Part shown: positions 27,759 through 38,282 of the stretch, one piece after another
Numbering within the stretch: position 1 is the first letter of the stretch
Layout of the letters: every line of letters starts with the position of its first letter
NCBI RefSeq assembly: GCF_002915575.1
Contig: NZ_PQGD01000006.1
Location: forward strand, 186,001-250,000
Length of the DNA stretch: 64,000 bases
Reading direction: 5' to 3'
DNA from: Superficieibacter electus
GTDB lineage: Bacteria > Pseudomonadota > Gammaproteobacteria > Enterobacterales > Enterobacteriaceae
Notes under the pieces: generated by a model
Databases searched by the model: none
What the model was told of the DNA's origin: nothing
What the model saw: the letters and a program-made list of their open reading frames with translations, nothing else
Made by a program: the position numbers and the translations under genes

Positions 27759-29330
27759 TTAATGTGCTCCTGCGCTGCCTTCACTCTTCACTGGTGATAG
27801 CAGTAGACAAAAAGGGATCAGCAGTAGCGCGACTACGCTAAGCAGGGTAAAGACATCGATGTAAGCCAGAATGCGCGACTGTTCGATCATCGTCTGGTAC
27901 ATCTGCCCGGTAGCCAGACTGATGGGATCGCCCACCAGCCCGGTAAAGTCACGAATAGCCTGTGCCGACTGGCGGATAGCCTGCTGAAACTGTTCGTTAA
28001 AGGGGCTGGTGTGGTAAGCCAGATGCGCGCTGTGCGCCTGCGCCCGCTCGGTAATCGCGGCTGTAGAAAGCGAGATGCCAACCGATCCCGCCACATTACG
28101 GAACATGGTAAACAGCGCCGAGGCATCGGCATTGAGCTGGCGTGGAATGGTAATAAAAGCAATGGTGGTCAGCGGCACAAACAGGAAGCCAAGCCCCAGC
28201 GATTGCGCACTGCGGAACAGCACCAGCGTTTCAAAATCAACGTCTGGCGTCAGAGTCCGTGACCAGAAGAACGCGGCCCCCAACAGGAAGAAGCCAAATG
28301 CAATGATGTAACGAGTTTGTACCACCGGCATCAGCTTGAGCACCAGCGGGATGGTCAGCACAATCAATATCGCCCCCGGCGAGAGTACCAGCCCTGACCA
28401 GGTTGCCGTATAGCCCAGATCCTGCTGCGCCAGCTGCGGGATCACCACCGAACTGCCGTAGAGGATCATCGCCATTCCCGCCATTAGCAGGCTGGAAACG
28501 GCGAAGTTTTTATCCGCCATACAGCGCAAATCGACCACCGGTTTGCGGGCGTATATCAGCCAGAATATCGCGCCGATAATGCCGATCAGCGTCAGTACCG
28601 CAAAAGTACAGATGAAGTTAGAGTAAAACCAGTCTTCATCCTCCCCACGGTCAAGCATCACCTGTAAGCAGCCCAGCCCCAGCGCAATCAGGCCGATCCC
28701 GGTCCAGTCGATAGACAGTTTTTCTTCAGACTTACGCTCCCACGGCGGATCTTCCAGCAATTGATAAATCGCCAGCACGGTCACGATGCCGACCGGAATA
28801 TTAATAAAAAATACCCAGCGCCAGGAGTAGTTATCCGTGATCCAGCCGCCAAGCGTTGGCCCTAATACCGGGGCGACGATAATGGCAATCGACGACAGAC
28901 CAAACGCTTTGCCGCGATCTTCTGGTTTAAAATAATCCAGCAGCACCGACTGCTGGGTCGGCTGAAGTCCACCGCCGAAGAACCCTTGCATGATGCGAAA
29001 CAGGATGATTTGCCATAGTTCGGTTGCGATGCCGCATAAAAAAGAGCAAATCGTAAACATCACAATGCAGATCAAAAAGAACTGCTTGCGGCCAAAAACC
29101 CGGCTCAGAAATGCAGAGATAGGCAGTACGATGCCGTTGGCCACCAGGTAGCTGGTCAGCACCCAGGTCGATTCATCATAACTGGCCGACAACGATCCGG
29201 CGACGTGCGGCAGCGCCACGTTAACGATGGTGGTATCCAGGATTTCCATAAATACCGCCAGCGTCACCACCATCGCCACCGCCCACGGATTACTGGCCGG
29301 ACGCCAGTTTTCATGGCTGTGGTCGGTCAT
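27759..29330 (-). CDS. EmrB-like MFS multidrug efflux pump (DHA2 family)
   Basis: Inner-membrane proton antiporter with 14 predicted transmembrane helices, 523 residues. DHA2 motifs: LDTTIVNVALPHVAGSL near 31-47, SRVFGRKQFF (motif A) near 79, GGGLQPTQQSVL near 118, and motif C GPTLGGWITDNYSWRWVFFINIPVG near 157-181. The family exports hydrophobic drugs, uncouplers or bile salts; the substrate is unknown. The start codon overlaps the adaptor stop as ATGA, and the channel gene follows after one base. Similar to EmrB and to the enteric EmrB/EmrY relatives, but not at the emrAB site of K-12. Confidence 0.93.
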   Translation of the reverse strand: MTDHSHENWRPASNPWAVAMVVTLAVFMEILDTTIVNVALPHVAGSLSASYDESTWVLTSYLVANGIVLPISAFLSRVFGRKQFFLICIVMFTICSFLCGIATELWQIILFRIMQGFFGGGLQPTQQSVLLDYFKPEDRGKAFGLSSIAIIVAPVLGPTLGGWITDNYSWRWVFFINIPVGIVTVLAIYQLLEDPPWERKSEEKLSIDWTGIGLIALGLGCLQVMLDRGEDEDWFYSNFICTFAVLTLIGIIGAIFWLIYARKPVVDLRCMADKNFAVSSLLMAGMAMILYGSSVVIPQLAQQDLGYTATWSGLVLSPGAILIVLTIPLVLKLMPVVQTRYIIAFGFFLLGAAFFWSRTLTPDVDFETLVLFRSAQSLGLGFLFVPLTTIAFITIPRQLNADASALFTMFRNVAGSVGISLSTAAITERAQAHSAHLAYHTSPFNEQFQQAIRQSAQAIRDFTGLVGDPISLATGQMYQTMIEQSRILAYIDVFTLLSVVALLLIPFCLLLSPVKSEGSAGAH

Positions 29331-30478
29331 TCCAGCGTTACCTTCGGTTCCACAGAGAGGCCAAGCGGCAGCGGATGATTGTCATCCAGACCTTTGTCGA
29401 TGACGATTTTCACCGGCACGCGCTGGACAATTTTCACAAAGTTGCCGGTGGCGTTTTCCGACGGGAAGGCGGCGAATTTCGAGCCACTGCCCTGCTGGAT
29501 ACTGTCTACATGTCCTTCCAGCTCCATATCACCGAACGCGTCCACCTTAATGCTGACTTTATTGCCCGGACGCAGACGTTCAAGCTGCGACTCTTTGAAG
29601 TTCGCCACAACCCAGATATTGGGTGAGACCAGCGAAAAGAGCGCGGTGCCCGCCTGCACGAGGGTACCGTTTTGCACGTTGCGCTTAGTGACAAAGCCAT
29701 CAAACGGCGCACGTACTTCGGTCCAGGAGAGGTTCAGTTCCGCCGTCTCTAACTGGGCGCGTGCCTGATCCACCTGCCGCTCACGCGCTTCAACGTTGGT
29801 TTCCTGCTGACGGATTTGCAATTCGACCTGTTCGGCGACTTCAAGCTGCGCTTTGGCGCTGGCCATCTGGGCCTGCGCGCTGCGTAACTGCGCGTTCGCT
29901 GAATCAATATTTTGTTGTGTGGTGGCACGCGGATCGACGCCGCGCTGACGACGATACGCCGCTTCGGCATTGGCCTGATCGGCCTGTGCTTTCAGCACCT
30001 GTGCGCGTGCTTCATCACGCTGGGCAGGATACTGAACTTTAGAGAGCGCAAGTTGCGCCTGCGCCTGATGGAGTTGTGCTTCAGCAAGCCCCAGTTGGGC
30101 TTTGGCCTGATCGCGCTGGGCGGTTGCATCCCTGGGGTCGATGACCACCAGCAGATCGCCCTTCTTCACGCGCTGGTTATCGTTAACCCGCAAATCAGTC
30201 ACGTAGCCAGAGACCTTCGGCGCAATAGTCACCGCGTCGCCGTCGGTAAAGGCATCGTCGGTGGTTTCCTGATTACGGGTCATCAGCCACCACACCAGCG
30301 CCACGATGATCATCACAATCACCACGATACCGAGAATAATCAGCGGCTTTTTACCCGGACGTTTACGTTCGTCCTTTTTCTTGTCGCCTTCCTGGTTATC
30401 CGCTTTCTTATCGCCTTGCTGGCCTTCAGGTTTTTTGTCTTCTTCCTGGTTATCAGGTTTTTGCTCTTGTTCTGCCAT
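29327..30478 (-). CDS. EmrA-like membrane-fusion adaptor (HlyD family)
   Basis: Periplasmic adaptor that joins the EmrB-like pump to the outer-membrane channel. 383 residues. An unusual cytosolic N-terminus of about 45 residues is made of charged, repeated blocks (NQEEDKKPEGQQGDKK, NQEGDKKKDERKR). One transmembrane helix follows at about 46-66, then DDAFTDGDAVTIAPKVSGYV, the classic first half of the lipoyl domain, two long coiled-coil helices of Q/A/R repeats (about 115-245), and the second lipoyl half WTEVRAPFDGFVTKRNVQ. It is the first gene of the operon. AACTGACA motifs at 30562, 30580 and, inverted, 30495 flank its promoter region. Confidence 0.92.
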   Translation of the reverse strand: MAEQEQKPDNQEEDKKPEGQQGDKKADNQEGDKKKDERKRPGKKPLIILGIVVIVMIIVALVWWLMTRNQETTDDAFTDGDAVTIAPKVSGYVTDLRVNDNQRVKKGDLLVVIDPRDATAQRDQAKAQLGLAEAQLHQAQAQLALSKVQYPAQRDEARAQVLKAQADQANAEAAYRRQRGVDPRATTQQNIDSANAQLRSAQAQMASAKAQLEVAEQVELQIRQQETNVEARERQVDQARAQLETAELNLSWTEVRAPFDGFVTKRNVQNGTLVQAGTALFSLVSPNIWVVANFKESQLERLRPGNKVSIKVDAFGDMELEGHVDSIQQGSGSKFAAFPSENATGNFVKIVQRVPVKIVIDKGLDDNHPLPLGLSVEPKVTLE

Positions 30479-30577
30479 AAGTATGCAACGGTCCTGTCAG
30501 TTAACGGCGTAAAGGGGCCTGATAACTAAAGTTAGGAGGTTGCTATACATTTTCCAGGAAAAACTGACAAATCAGCA

Positions 30578-31687
30578 CTAACTGACAAGGAATAATCCGT
30601 ATCCTACCAGCGCGGCCCACAATAATAAGGGTAAAGAATACAGATGAAAGCGCCACCAGATACGGCGGTCGCCTGCCATACGCAGGGCAATAAGATTTGC
30701 CAACGATCCGGGTAATAGCCCAAAGCCGCCGACATTAACCGCCCATGCCAGCAATGCGGAAGAAGGCACATAATTCAGCAGCAGAATGGTAGATGGAACA
30801 TTGCTGATGACCTGTGACAGACCAATGGCTGTCAACCATAGCTGAAGCGGCGACAAATTCCCGACCCGTTCTAACAGGCCCTGCAATACAGGGAGCTGAG
30901 TCAGAAGATGAACATCTATGAACATCACAACAAACACCAGCAGTAGCGACCAGTCAACCTTGAGCACCACACCTCTGGCCACGATAAAGAAACCAATAAA
31001 CAAGATGCCCAGTCCCCATAGCTCCTGCTTTGTTTCCAGCGTCACGAGAAAAACCAGATAAAAAAAGAGACAGCTCCAGACAAGACGTCGCTGCCATTGC
31101 GCTGATTTATCGCCATGATGAAAGTGCAGGGGCTGAGGTGGAAAACAGATCCAGCACAGCACCAGTAAGGTGGCCATCATGCTGAGCGCCAGCGGCAACA
31201 TTTGCTCAATAAACGCTATAAATGACAACCCGGAGCGTCCCCAAAGCAAAATATTTTGCGGATTGCCGATAGGCGTAAGCAGCGATCCGGCATTGACCGC
31301 CAGCGCTTCAAAAATGATCAGCCTGTTGACCGGAATTTCACACCACTTTTTCAGGGTTAACGTCAGGGGGACGACGATAAACAGCGCCACGTCGTTGGTT
31401 AAAAACGTTGATAACACCGCGGCGGCCAGCACCATAAAAAGTGCCAACTGCCTTATCGTCACAAAGCGGCGGGCCATTTTTCGCCCCAGCACATCAAAAC
31501 AGCCGCTCTGTTCCACGCCTTTAGTCAGCAGCATCAATCCGCTGAGGGTAATAATAGTGTGCCAGTCAACTGCTGCGGGCCAGCGTGCCGGCATAAAGGG
31601 AACAAACAGGCTAATGACGATGGCAATAATAATCAGTAGATGAAGGAAACGATCGCGAGCGAGGGCATGGAAAAACGGCAGGTTCAT
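30578..31687 (-). CDS. ybiR: Putative anion/citrate-type transporter YbiR
   Basis: Inner-membrane protein of the ion transporter superfamily (ArsB/CitM-like), 369 residues against 372 in K-12, with about ten transmembrane helices. Family signatures are [22 protein letters not shown] near 93-114 and [19 protein letters not shown] near 130-148, the paired hairpin motifs of this fold. Function and substrate remain undefined in E. coli. The ATG overlaps the mntR stop, so it is translationally coupled to the manganese regulator. This arrangement is the same in K-12 and suggests a link to metal homeostasis. Confidence 0.93.
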   Translation of the reverse strand: MNLPFFHALARDRFLHLLIIIAIVISLFVPFMPARWPAAVDWHTIITLSGLMLLTKGVEQSGCFDVLGRKMARRFVTIRQLALFMVLAAAVLSTFLTNDVALFIVVPLTLTLKKWCEIPVNRLIIFEALAVNAGSLLTPIGNPQNILLWGRSGLSFIAFIEQMLPLALSMMATLLVLCWICFPPQPLHFHHGDKSAQWQRRLVWSCLFFYLVFLVTLETKQELWGLGILFIGFFIVARGVVLKVDWSLLLVFVVMFIDVHLLTQLPVLQGLLERVGNLSPLQLWLTAIGLSQVISNVPSTILLLNYVPSSALLAWAVNVGGFGLLPGSLANLIALRMAGDRRIWWRFHLYSLPLLLWAALVGYGLFLVS

Positions 31688-32157
31688 TCAGCGGATATTC
31701 CGTGCGTTTGGCTAAACTGGCGAAACCGCTCCAGCGTCTCTTCACTGACGTGGTGTTCAATACCTTCGGCATCACGGCGCGCGGTATCCGGGCTGACACC
31801 CAGTACCAACAGGAAGTTCTCCACGATGTGATGACGCTGACGGCTTTCTTCAGCAAGCTTTTCCCCTTCTGGCGTCAGAAATACCCCACGCCATGGGATC
31901 TGCTCAATGAGACCGACCCCGGCCAGACGCTTGAGCATTTTGGCTACCGTCGGCTGCGACACGCCGAGACGGGCCGCCATATCCACCTGACGCGCTTCGC
32001 CCACTTCGCGAATGAGATCGGAGATTAACTCAACGTAGTCGTCAATCAACTCCCGGCGATGTGCCTCCCGGACCTGACGGAACCCCTCAACGTGATCCTC
32101 AACATTGACTAATTGCGTCACTTTTTTTGTTGTTGGTTTTCCTGTGCGACGGCTCAT
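31684..32157 (-). CDS. mntR: Manganese-responsive transcriptional regulator MntR
   Basis: DtxR-family repressor that with Mn(II) represses mntH and mntS and activates mntP in E. coli. The ATG at 32157 gives 157 residues (155 in K-12) beginning [15 protein letters not shown]; an upstream extension of 33 residues is noise. The recognition helix is in [17 protein letters not shown] (about 70-86), and metal-binding residues occur in [20 protein letters not shown] (about 106-125) including Glu and His ligands. It overlaps ybiR by four bases and is divergent from mntS, with an MntR site between. Confidence 0.96.
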   Translation of the reverse strand: MSRRTGKPTTKKVTQLVNVEDHVEGFRQVREAHRRELIDDYVELISDLIREVGEARQVDMAARLGVSQPTVAKMLKRLAGVGLIEQIPWRGVFLTPEGEKLAEESRQRHHIVENFLLVLGVSPDTARRDAEGIEHHVSEETLERFRQFSQTHGISAE

Positions 32158-32265
32158 TGGACTTCCTCGTTCATGCGATACCCCGGGGGTATCAAGTAAA
32201 GAACGCTCATTGTATAGGATTGTGATGGGAGTACAAAAAATTAACGTTTTAGCCATAGCTATAAA

Positions 32266-32283
32266 ATATAGCCCGTGCTATAT
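32266..32283. promoter_or_regulatory. MntR-binding site upstream of mntS
   Basis: Perfect palindrome ATATAGC-CCGT-GCTATAT, matching the enteric MntR box built on ATAGC-N4-GCTAT. A half-related CATAGCTAT lies just to the left. The site is 57 bases before the mntS start and 109 bases before the mntR start. Confidence 0.8.
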
Positions 32284-32339
32284 CTGTATGTAATGCAGTC
32301 ACTCTTCAGGGAGGAAGAGGCAAAACGTCAGGAGGTCCT

Positions 32340-32468
32340 ATGAACGAATTTCAGAGGTGTATACGCGTGTTTAGTCACTCTCCCTTTAAAGTGCGGTTAA
32401 TGCTGTTGAATATGCTGTGTGAGATGATCAACGGCAAACCCCGCCAGGACGATAAACCTTCTCATTAA
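32340..32468 (+). CDS. mntS: Small manganese-chaperone-like protein MntS
   Basis: A 42-residue protein starting MNEFQRCIRVFSHSPFKVRL and ending KPRQDDKPSH; the length and the FSHSPFKVRLMLL core equal E. coli MntS. MntS raises usable intracellular manganese, probably by inhibiting the exporter MntP, and is repressed by MntR. The start has an excellent AGGAGG six bases upstream. The gene is divergent from mntR, with the MntR palindrome ahead of it and a terminator two bases after the stop. In K-12 the antisense RNA RybA overlaps this gene; a similar RNA here is possible but not seen. Confidence 0.95.
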   Translation: MNEFQRCIRVFSHSPFKVRLMLLNMLCEMINGKPRQDDKPSH

Positions 32469-32469
32469 T

Positions 32470-32498
32470 GCGGCGTCGCGGTACGCCGCTTCATTTTT
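32470..32498 (+). terminator. Rho-independent terminator of mntS
   Basis: 7-bp stem GCGGCGT/ACGCCGC with a 6-base loop, directly after the mntS stop codon and followed by TTCATTTTT. Confidence 0.75.
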
Positions 32499-32748
32499 AT
32501 GTCATCTTTTAGCGTTACGCTGGCCGTTTACCGGCTCATTCCTCCTTTTTCTTACGGATTTGCAATCTGCCTCGCAAAACAATTTCTTATGGCTAGTTGA
32601 CCTTGTATTCACGGCGCTTTATCTTCTTGCAGCCCTGCAACTCTTGCGGCTCGCAGATGCGGACACTCTCCTCCTCTTCACGCACTGACCGGCAGGTTTT
32701 GACCCTTGACGCCAGGGTGAGCACATGGCGTTTTTATGACTGTGGCAT

Positions 32749-34335
32749 ATGAATTACACCCTGAAAGAATCGCTTGTCTCCCGACGTCAGGCGTTAAGCC
32801 CGTGGATGGCTTTCTATTTTCTGCAAGCCTTATTGATAAATCTCGCGCTCGGCTATCCTTTTAGCCTGCTGTACACCGTCGCCTTTACCTGCGTACTTCA
32901 TCTGCTGTGGCGTACCGTACCCCGAGTACAAAAAGTCGTTGTCGGCCTCTATTCTCTACTTGCCGCCAGCTATTATCCTTTTGGCCAGGCATATGGCTCT
33001 CCTAACTTTAATACCTTGTTGGCAATGCATTCGACCAACATGGAAGAATCCACTGAAATCCTGACCATTTTTCCCTGGTACAGCTATGTGATTGGCCTGT
33101 TTATTTTCGCTCTCGGCGTCATTGCCGTGCGCCGTAAATCCGTCAGCCGACAGCCATGGGGGAAAATGGATAGCCTGTGCCTGCTGTTTAGTGTAGGAAC
33201 CTTCTTTGTTCAGCCAATACAGAACCTGGCATGGGGTGGCGTATTCAAACTAAAAGATACCGGTTACCCGGCAGTTCGTTTTGTTAAAGATGTGGTGGTG
33301 AATAACCAGGAAGTGCTCGAAGAGCAGGCGCGGATGGCACAACTGGCCAGTATGAAAGATACCTGGCACGTCATCGGGGTTAAACCGAAATATCACTACT
33401 ACATTGTCGTTATCGGCGAAAGCGCCCGTCGTGATGCGCTGGGCGCATTTGGTGGTCACTGGGACAACACGCCCTTTGCCAGTGCCGTTAATGGTACATT
33501 GTTTACTGACTATATTGCCGCCAGCGGCTCGACGCAAAAATCGCTGGGCCTGACGCTAAACCGCGTTGTAGATAACAAACCGCAGTATCAGGATAATTTT
33601 GTGACGCTGGCAAACCGCGCAGGTTTTCAGACATGGTGGTTTTCTAATCAGGGGCAAATTGGCGAGTATGACTCGGCAATTGCCAGCATCGCAAAACGTG
33701 CTGATGAAGTGCAGTTTCTGAAAAGCGGTGATTTTGAGGCGGATAAAAACACCCAGGATACCGAGCTTTTAAAAATGACCTCGCAGGTTTTTGCAACCCA
33801 CCGCAGTCAACCGCAGCTTATTGTACTGCATTTAATGGGGTCACATCCGCAGGCGTGCGATCGTACGGGAGGAAAATATACCGTCTTTGTGCAATCGAAA
33901 GAGACCTCATGCTATCTCTATACCATGACCCAGACCGACAACTTATTAGCGCAACTTTACACGCAGTTGCAAAACACCGGTGAGAGCTTTTCGCTGGTTT
34001 ATTTTTCCGACCATGGTCTGGCCTTTAAAGAACGCGGAAAAAAAGTACAGTACCTCGCTCATGATGATAAATACCAGCAAAATTTCCAGGTGCCGTTTAT
34101 GGTGCTATCCAGCGATGATAAAACGCATCGCCTTATAAAAACGCGCCGCTCGGCCAATGATTTTCTCGCCTTTTTCTCGCAGTGGACCGGTATCACCGCG
34201 CAGGAAATTAAAAAGCGCTATGACTTTATCTCGACGCAGAAAGCCGGGCCGACATGGATCACCAATTTCCGCCTGGAGAAAGTGGACTACGACCATCTGG
34301 GTAGCGATATTTTTAACATTAAACCAAATCACTAA
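32749..34335 (+). CDS. opgE: Membrane phosphoethanolamine transferase OpgE (YbiP)
   Basis: Inner-membrane sulfatase-fold enzyme of the EptA/OpgE group. In E. coli OpgE adds phosphoethanolamine to osmoregulated periplasmic glucans. 528 residues (527 in K-12). Five transmembrane helices cover about 1-150, and the periplasmic catalytic domain begins at YYIVVIGESARRDALGAFGG (about 216-235). The nucleophile lies in SGSTQKSLGL near 262, and the metal-binding FSDHGLAFKERG is near 423. The upstream 280 bases after the mntS terminator contain no other gene. A good terminator follows. Confidence 0.94.
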   Translation: MNYTLKESLVSRRQALSPWMAFYFLQALLINLALGYPFSLLYTVAFTCVLHLLWRTVPRVQKVVVGLYSLLAASYYPFGQAYGSPNFNTLLAMHSTNMEESTEILTIFPWYSYVIGLFIFALGVIAVRRKSVSRQPWGKMDSLCLLFSVGTFFVQPIQNLAWGGVFKLKDTGYPAVRFVKDVVVNNQEVLEEQARMAQLASMKDTWHVIGVKPKYHYYIVVIGESARRDALGAFGGHWDNTPFASAVNGTLFTDYIAASGSTQKSLGLTLNRVVDNKPQYQDNFVTLANRAGFQTWWFSNQGQIGEYDSAIASIAKRADEVQFLKSGDFEADKNTQDTELLKMTSQVFATHRSQPQLIVLHLMGSHPQACDRTGGKYTVFVQSKETSCYLYTMTQTDNLLAQLYTQLQNTGESFSLVYFSDHGLAFKERGKKVQYLAHDDKYQQNFQVPFMVLSSDDKTHRLIKTRRSANDFLAFFSQWTGITAQEIKKRYDFISTQKAGPTWITNFRLEKVDYDHLGSDIFNIKPNH

Positions 34336-34370
34336 TTACGCCGTGTAACGGCCTTTAACCCACTTTTTAC

Positions 34371-34401
34371 GCCTGCGAGTATTCTTCGCAGGCTTTTTTT
34401 T
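34371..34401 (+). terminator. Rho-independent terminator of opgE
   Basis: Stem GCCTGCGA/TTCGCAGGC with a short loop and a run of eight T, 36 bases after the opgE stop. Confidence 0.9.
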
Positions 34402-34542
34402 GCCGGTAACGTACTCTACCCTCTCACAACCCTTCACAAAAACATGATCCTCTTCGCATTAATGGTAATTTTTATCAAAAATAATAAATAAAATCGGTAA
34501 AAATTTTCACAAACAAAATTGAGAATGTTACTGATAAATAAC

Positions 34543-34571
34543 AAAAAAATAGCCCCCAATAAGGGAGCTAT
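34543..34571 (-). terminator. Rho-independent terminator of ompX
   Basis: On the minus strand a 9-bp stem ATAGCTCCC/GGGGGCTAT with a TTATT loop is followed by seven U. Confidence 0.9.
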
Positions 34572-34612
34572 TCAAAATATCTTCTGCTTAACAGCGTAAA
34601 TTCACGCGGTTA

Positions 34613-35119
34613 TCAGAAACGGTAGCCGACGCCCGCGATCCAGGTGCCAACGTCAACGCTACGGATACGGCTCTGCTCGTAGGAGAAGTCCAGAGCAACG
34701 TTTTCCATCGGGTTGAACTGCAGACCAGCGCCGTACGCTACGCCGTAGTCGCTGGTGCTGTGGTTGTCAGGAATATCGTTCGCCTGAACTTTACCGTAAC
34801 CAAAACCTACAACACCATAGATGCTGGCCCAGTCGTTGATACGGTAAGCCGGACCCGCGGTGAAGCCGTAATACTGCGCTTTGTTGTACAGGCCGTTAGA
34901 GGTGTCATCTTTTTCGGTATAGGTGAAGGAACCAATAACGCCCAGCGGAGTATCGTTTTCGTAGCGGTACTTCAGGTTGAAACCGTTAGCTTTGTTAGCC
35001 ACGCCCTGCATATCGCTTTGGGCATAACCACCGGTAACGGTAGACGTTGCAGCTACGGCAGTACCTGCGGAAACGGCCAGAACTGCGGCCAGTGCTGAAA
35101 GACATGCAATTTTTTTCAT
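34613..35119 (-). CDS. ompX: Outer-membrane protein OmpX
   Basis: Eight-stranded beta-barrel of the OmpX/Ail/PagC family, 168 residues from the ATG at 35119 (171 in K-12). Signal peptide about 1-23 ending AVA. The barrel strands are conserved, from STVTGGYAQSD at the mature N-terminus to SVDVGTWIAGVGYRF with the terminal phenylalanine required for Bam assembly. The surface loops differ from K-12, notably QANDIPDNHSTSDYG near 115, as expected for exposed regions. GAGGTGG precedes the ATG; a GTG two codons earlier is in frame but unlikely. Confidence 0.97.
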   Translation of the reverse strand: MKKIACLSALAAVLAVSAGTAVAATSTVTGGYAQSDMQGVANKANGFNLKYRYENDTPLGVIGSFTYTEKDDTSNGLYNKAQYYGFTAGPAYRINDWASIYGVVGFGYGKVQANDIPDNHSTSDYGVAYGAGLQFNPMENVALDFSYEQSRIRSVDVGTWIAGVGYRF

Positions 35120-35469
35120 AACCACCTCAAATGTGCTTCAAGTAAGTCCTAAGTTTTAAATATATCAAAATGCTAAGAAACTTTTTGCGAATTGCGTTGT
35201 CGCATGCGTCATTTCCTGTAACGAAACATTTCCTTTGTTGACTATCCCTTTCAAAAAACAGCGCTTTTATCGCAGAGGGCGTCATTATGACTCGCCTGAA
35301 TGAATGCAATCATCGGATTACTCTCAATCTCCGGGAGATTTTTTTCCGCGCATTCTGATTCATAGCATGAATATTAAGCGTTCTTTTTTCAATGAAGACT
35401 AAACCATCGCCATTGATTCCATTACACTGCTGGCTTTACATCGTTTGACAAAATTTGACGGGAGAAAGG
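35120..35469. other. ompX-rhtA intergenic region with hairpin plus U tract
   Basis: About 350 bases between divergent genes, A+T-rich, with the ompX leader and promoter on the left. At 35326-35340 AATCTC/GAGATT forms a short stem followed by seven T on the plus strand, terminator-like, although no gene ends there. This could be the 3' end of a short RNA transcribed towards rhtA or a chance structure. Confidence 0.35.
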
Positions 35470-36360
35470 ATGCCTGGTTCGCAGCATAAAATGCCGGTGT
35501 GGTTACCTGTTGTTATTTTACTGGTCGCAATGGCCTCAATTCAAAGCGGCGCGTCGCTGGCGAAATCGCTTTTTCCACTGGTGGGCGCACCCGGTGTCAC
35601 CGCGCTGCGCCTGGCCCTGGGAACACTTATTCTGATTGCAGTCTTTAAACCCTGGCGGCTGCGTTTTGCCAGAAACCAGCGTTTGCCTTTGCTTTGCTAT
35701 GGTCTCTCACTTGGGGCAATGAACTATTTGTTTTATCTCGCTATCCAGACCATTCCACTGGGTATTGCGGTAGCGCTGGAATTTACTGGCCCGCTGGCGG
35801 TCGCCCTCTTTTCGTCACGCCGCCCGGTGGATTTTGTGTGGGTTGTTCTTGCAGTATTGGGGCTATGGTTCTTGCTGCCATTGGGCCAGGATGTGGCTCA
35901 TGTAGATCTTACCGGGGCGCTGTTGGCGCTCGGCGCTGGCGCATGCTGGGCCATTTATATTCTCTCAGGGCAACGCGCCGGAGCGGAACATGGCCCGGCA
36001 ACGGTGGCCATGGGTTCGCTGATTGCCGCCATCATTTTCGTTCCGCTTGGCGCATTGCAGGCAGGTGACGCATTATGGCATTGGTCAGTTCTGCCGCTGG
36101 GGCTGGCAATCGCCATACTATCCACGGCACTGCCTTATTCGCTGGAGATGATTGCGCTTACCCGCTTACCTACGCGCACCTTTGGTACGTTAATGAGCAT
36201 GGAACCCGCACTGGCAGCCATTTCTGGCATTATTTTCCTTGGCGAAACGCTGACCTTAACGCAGACACTGGCGCTGGGGGCTATTATTGCGGCTTCGATG
36301 GGGTCAACCCTGACCCTACGCAAAGAGCCAGAAATTAAACGTGTAAAAATCAAAAAATAA
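35470..36360 (+). CDS. rhtA: Threonine/homoserine exporter RhtA
   Basis: Inner-membrane EamA (DMT) exporter of threonine, homoserine and related amino acids. From the ATG at 35470, preceded by GGAGAAAGG, it has 296 residues (295 in K-12). Ten transmembrane helices in two EamA halves are visible; the first starts VWLPVVILLVAMASIQSGASLAKSLF near 10-35 and the second half begins about 147 with LLALGAGACWAIYILSGQRAG. The signature GALTRL-like RLPTRTFGTLMSMEPALAA is near 232-250. An upstream TTG would add five residues and lacks support. Confidence 0.95.
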   Translation: MPGSQHKMPVWLPVVILLVAMASIQSGASLAKSLFPLVGAPGVTALRLALGTLILIAVFKPWRLRFARNQRLPLLCYGLSLGAMNYLFYLAIQTIPLGIAVALEFTGPLAVALFSSRRPVDFVWVVLAVLGLWFLLPLGQDVAHVDLTGALLALGAGACWAIYILSGQRAGAEHGPATVAMGSLIAAIIFVPLGALQAGDALWHWSVLPLGLAIAILSTALPYSLEMIALTRLPTRTFGTLMSMEPALAAISGIIFLGETLTLTQTLALGAIIAASMGSTLTLRKEPEIKRVKIKK

Positions 36361-36599
36361 TAATATACCGCATGGCGTGCATAGCCATGCAGTATATATT
36401 CATGACATAAAAAGCATGATGACGAAATAATGAATATGCTGCGAAATAATACATTTATCGCGCTATTCCCAAGAATGAAATTAAGAATCATTTACGGAGA
36501 ATGCCTGTAACCGTTTGATATAACGCAACATAAATACCGGCAACAGAGTGGCGCTATTAAACCGATAGGTACATCCTGAATAGCAGGTTTAAAAAGTGG

Positions 36600-36608
36600 T
36601 GCTATACT
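36600..36608 (+). promoter_or_regulatory. Extended -10 of the dps promoter
   Basis: TGCTATACTTAA gives TG-n-TATACT at 36600-36608 with the downstream TAA favoured by sigma S; this form is used by the E. coli dps promoter. It lies about 48 bases before the dps start. Confidence 0.65.
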
Positions 36609-36628
36609 TAATCTCGAAATTTACTTAG

Positions 36629-37159
<531 letters not shown>

Positions 37160-37199
37160 TCCTCAAAACCGCCGTCCCGCCGCTTCAGGCGGGATACAA

Positions 37200-37224
37200 T
37201 GCACCTTAAAGGTGCATTTTTTTT
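37200..37224 (+). terminator. Rho-independent terminator of dps
   Basis: Stem TGCACCTT/AAGGTGCA followed by eight T. A second hairpin, TCCCGCC/GGCGGGA, lies just upstream at about 37175-37194. Confidence 0.9.
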
Positions 37225-37343
37225 GCTTACCCTGCAGAAAAGTTAAACGCGCGTAACAAGCACCTCACAAAATCGTTAATAAAAGATTGTTTTTACCCCA
37301 AATTCTGCGATAAAAATCAACATGCGTGCCGACATCATTTTTG

Positions 37344-37360
37344 TGCACCAAAATAGTGCC
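37344..37360. promoter_or_regulatory. NtrC-binding site upstream of glnH
   Basis: TGCACCAAAATAGTGCC is close to the NtrC consensus TGCACCA-N3-TGGTGCA. It is about 100 bases before the sigma-54 promoter, the expected enhancer distance. Confidence 0.7.
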
Positions 37361-37443
37361 CCGATAGAGTGCAAGACGCCGTGAAACGATCAATTTCGTG
37401 CACTCGCCTGCCGCGTGGTTACTGAAAAAACAATGAGTTGTAA

Positions 37444-38262
<819 letters not shown>

Positions 38263-38282
38263 TATTTTTAAGCCACACGCTT

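Noticed and set aside
35127-35309. 60-codon minus-strand frame upstream of ompX
   Set aside because: Covers the ompX promoter and leader region; no ribosome binding site.
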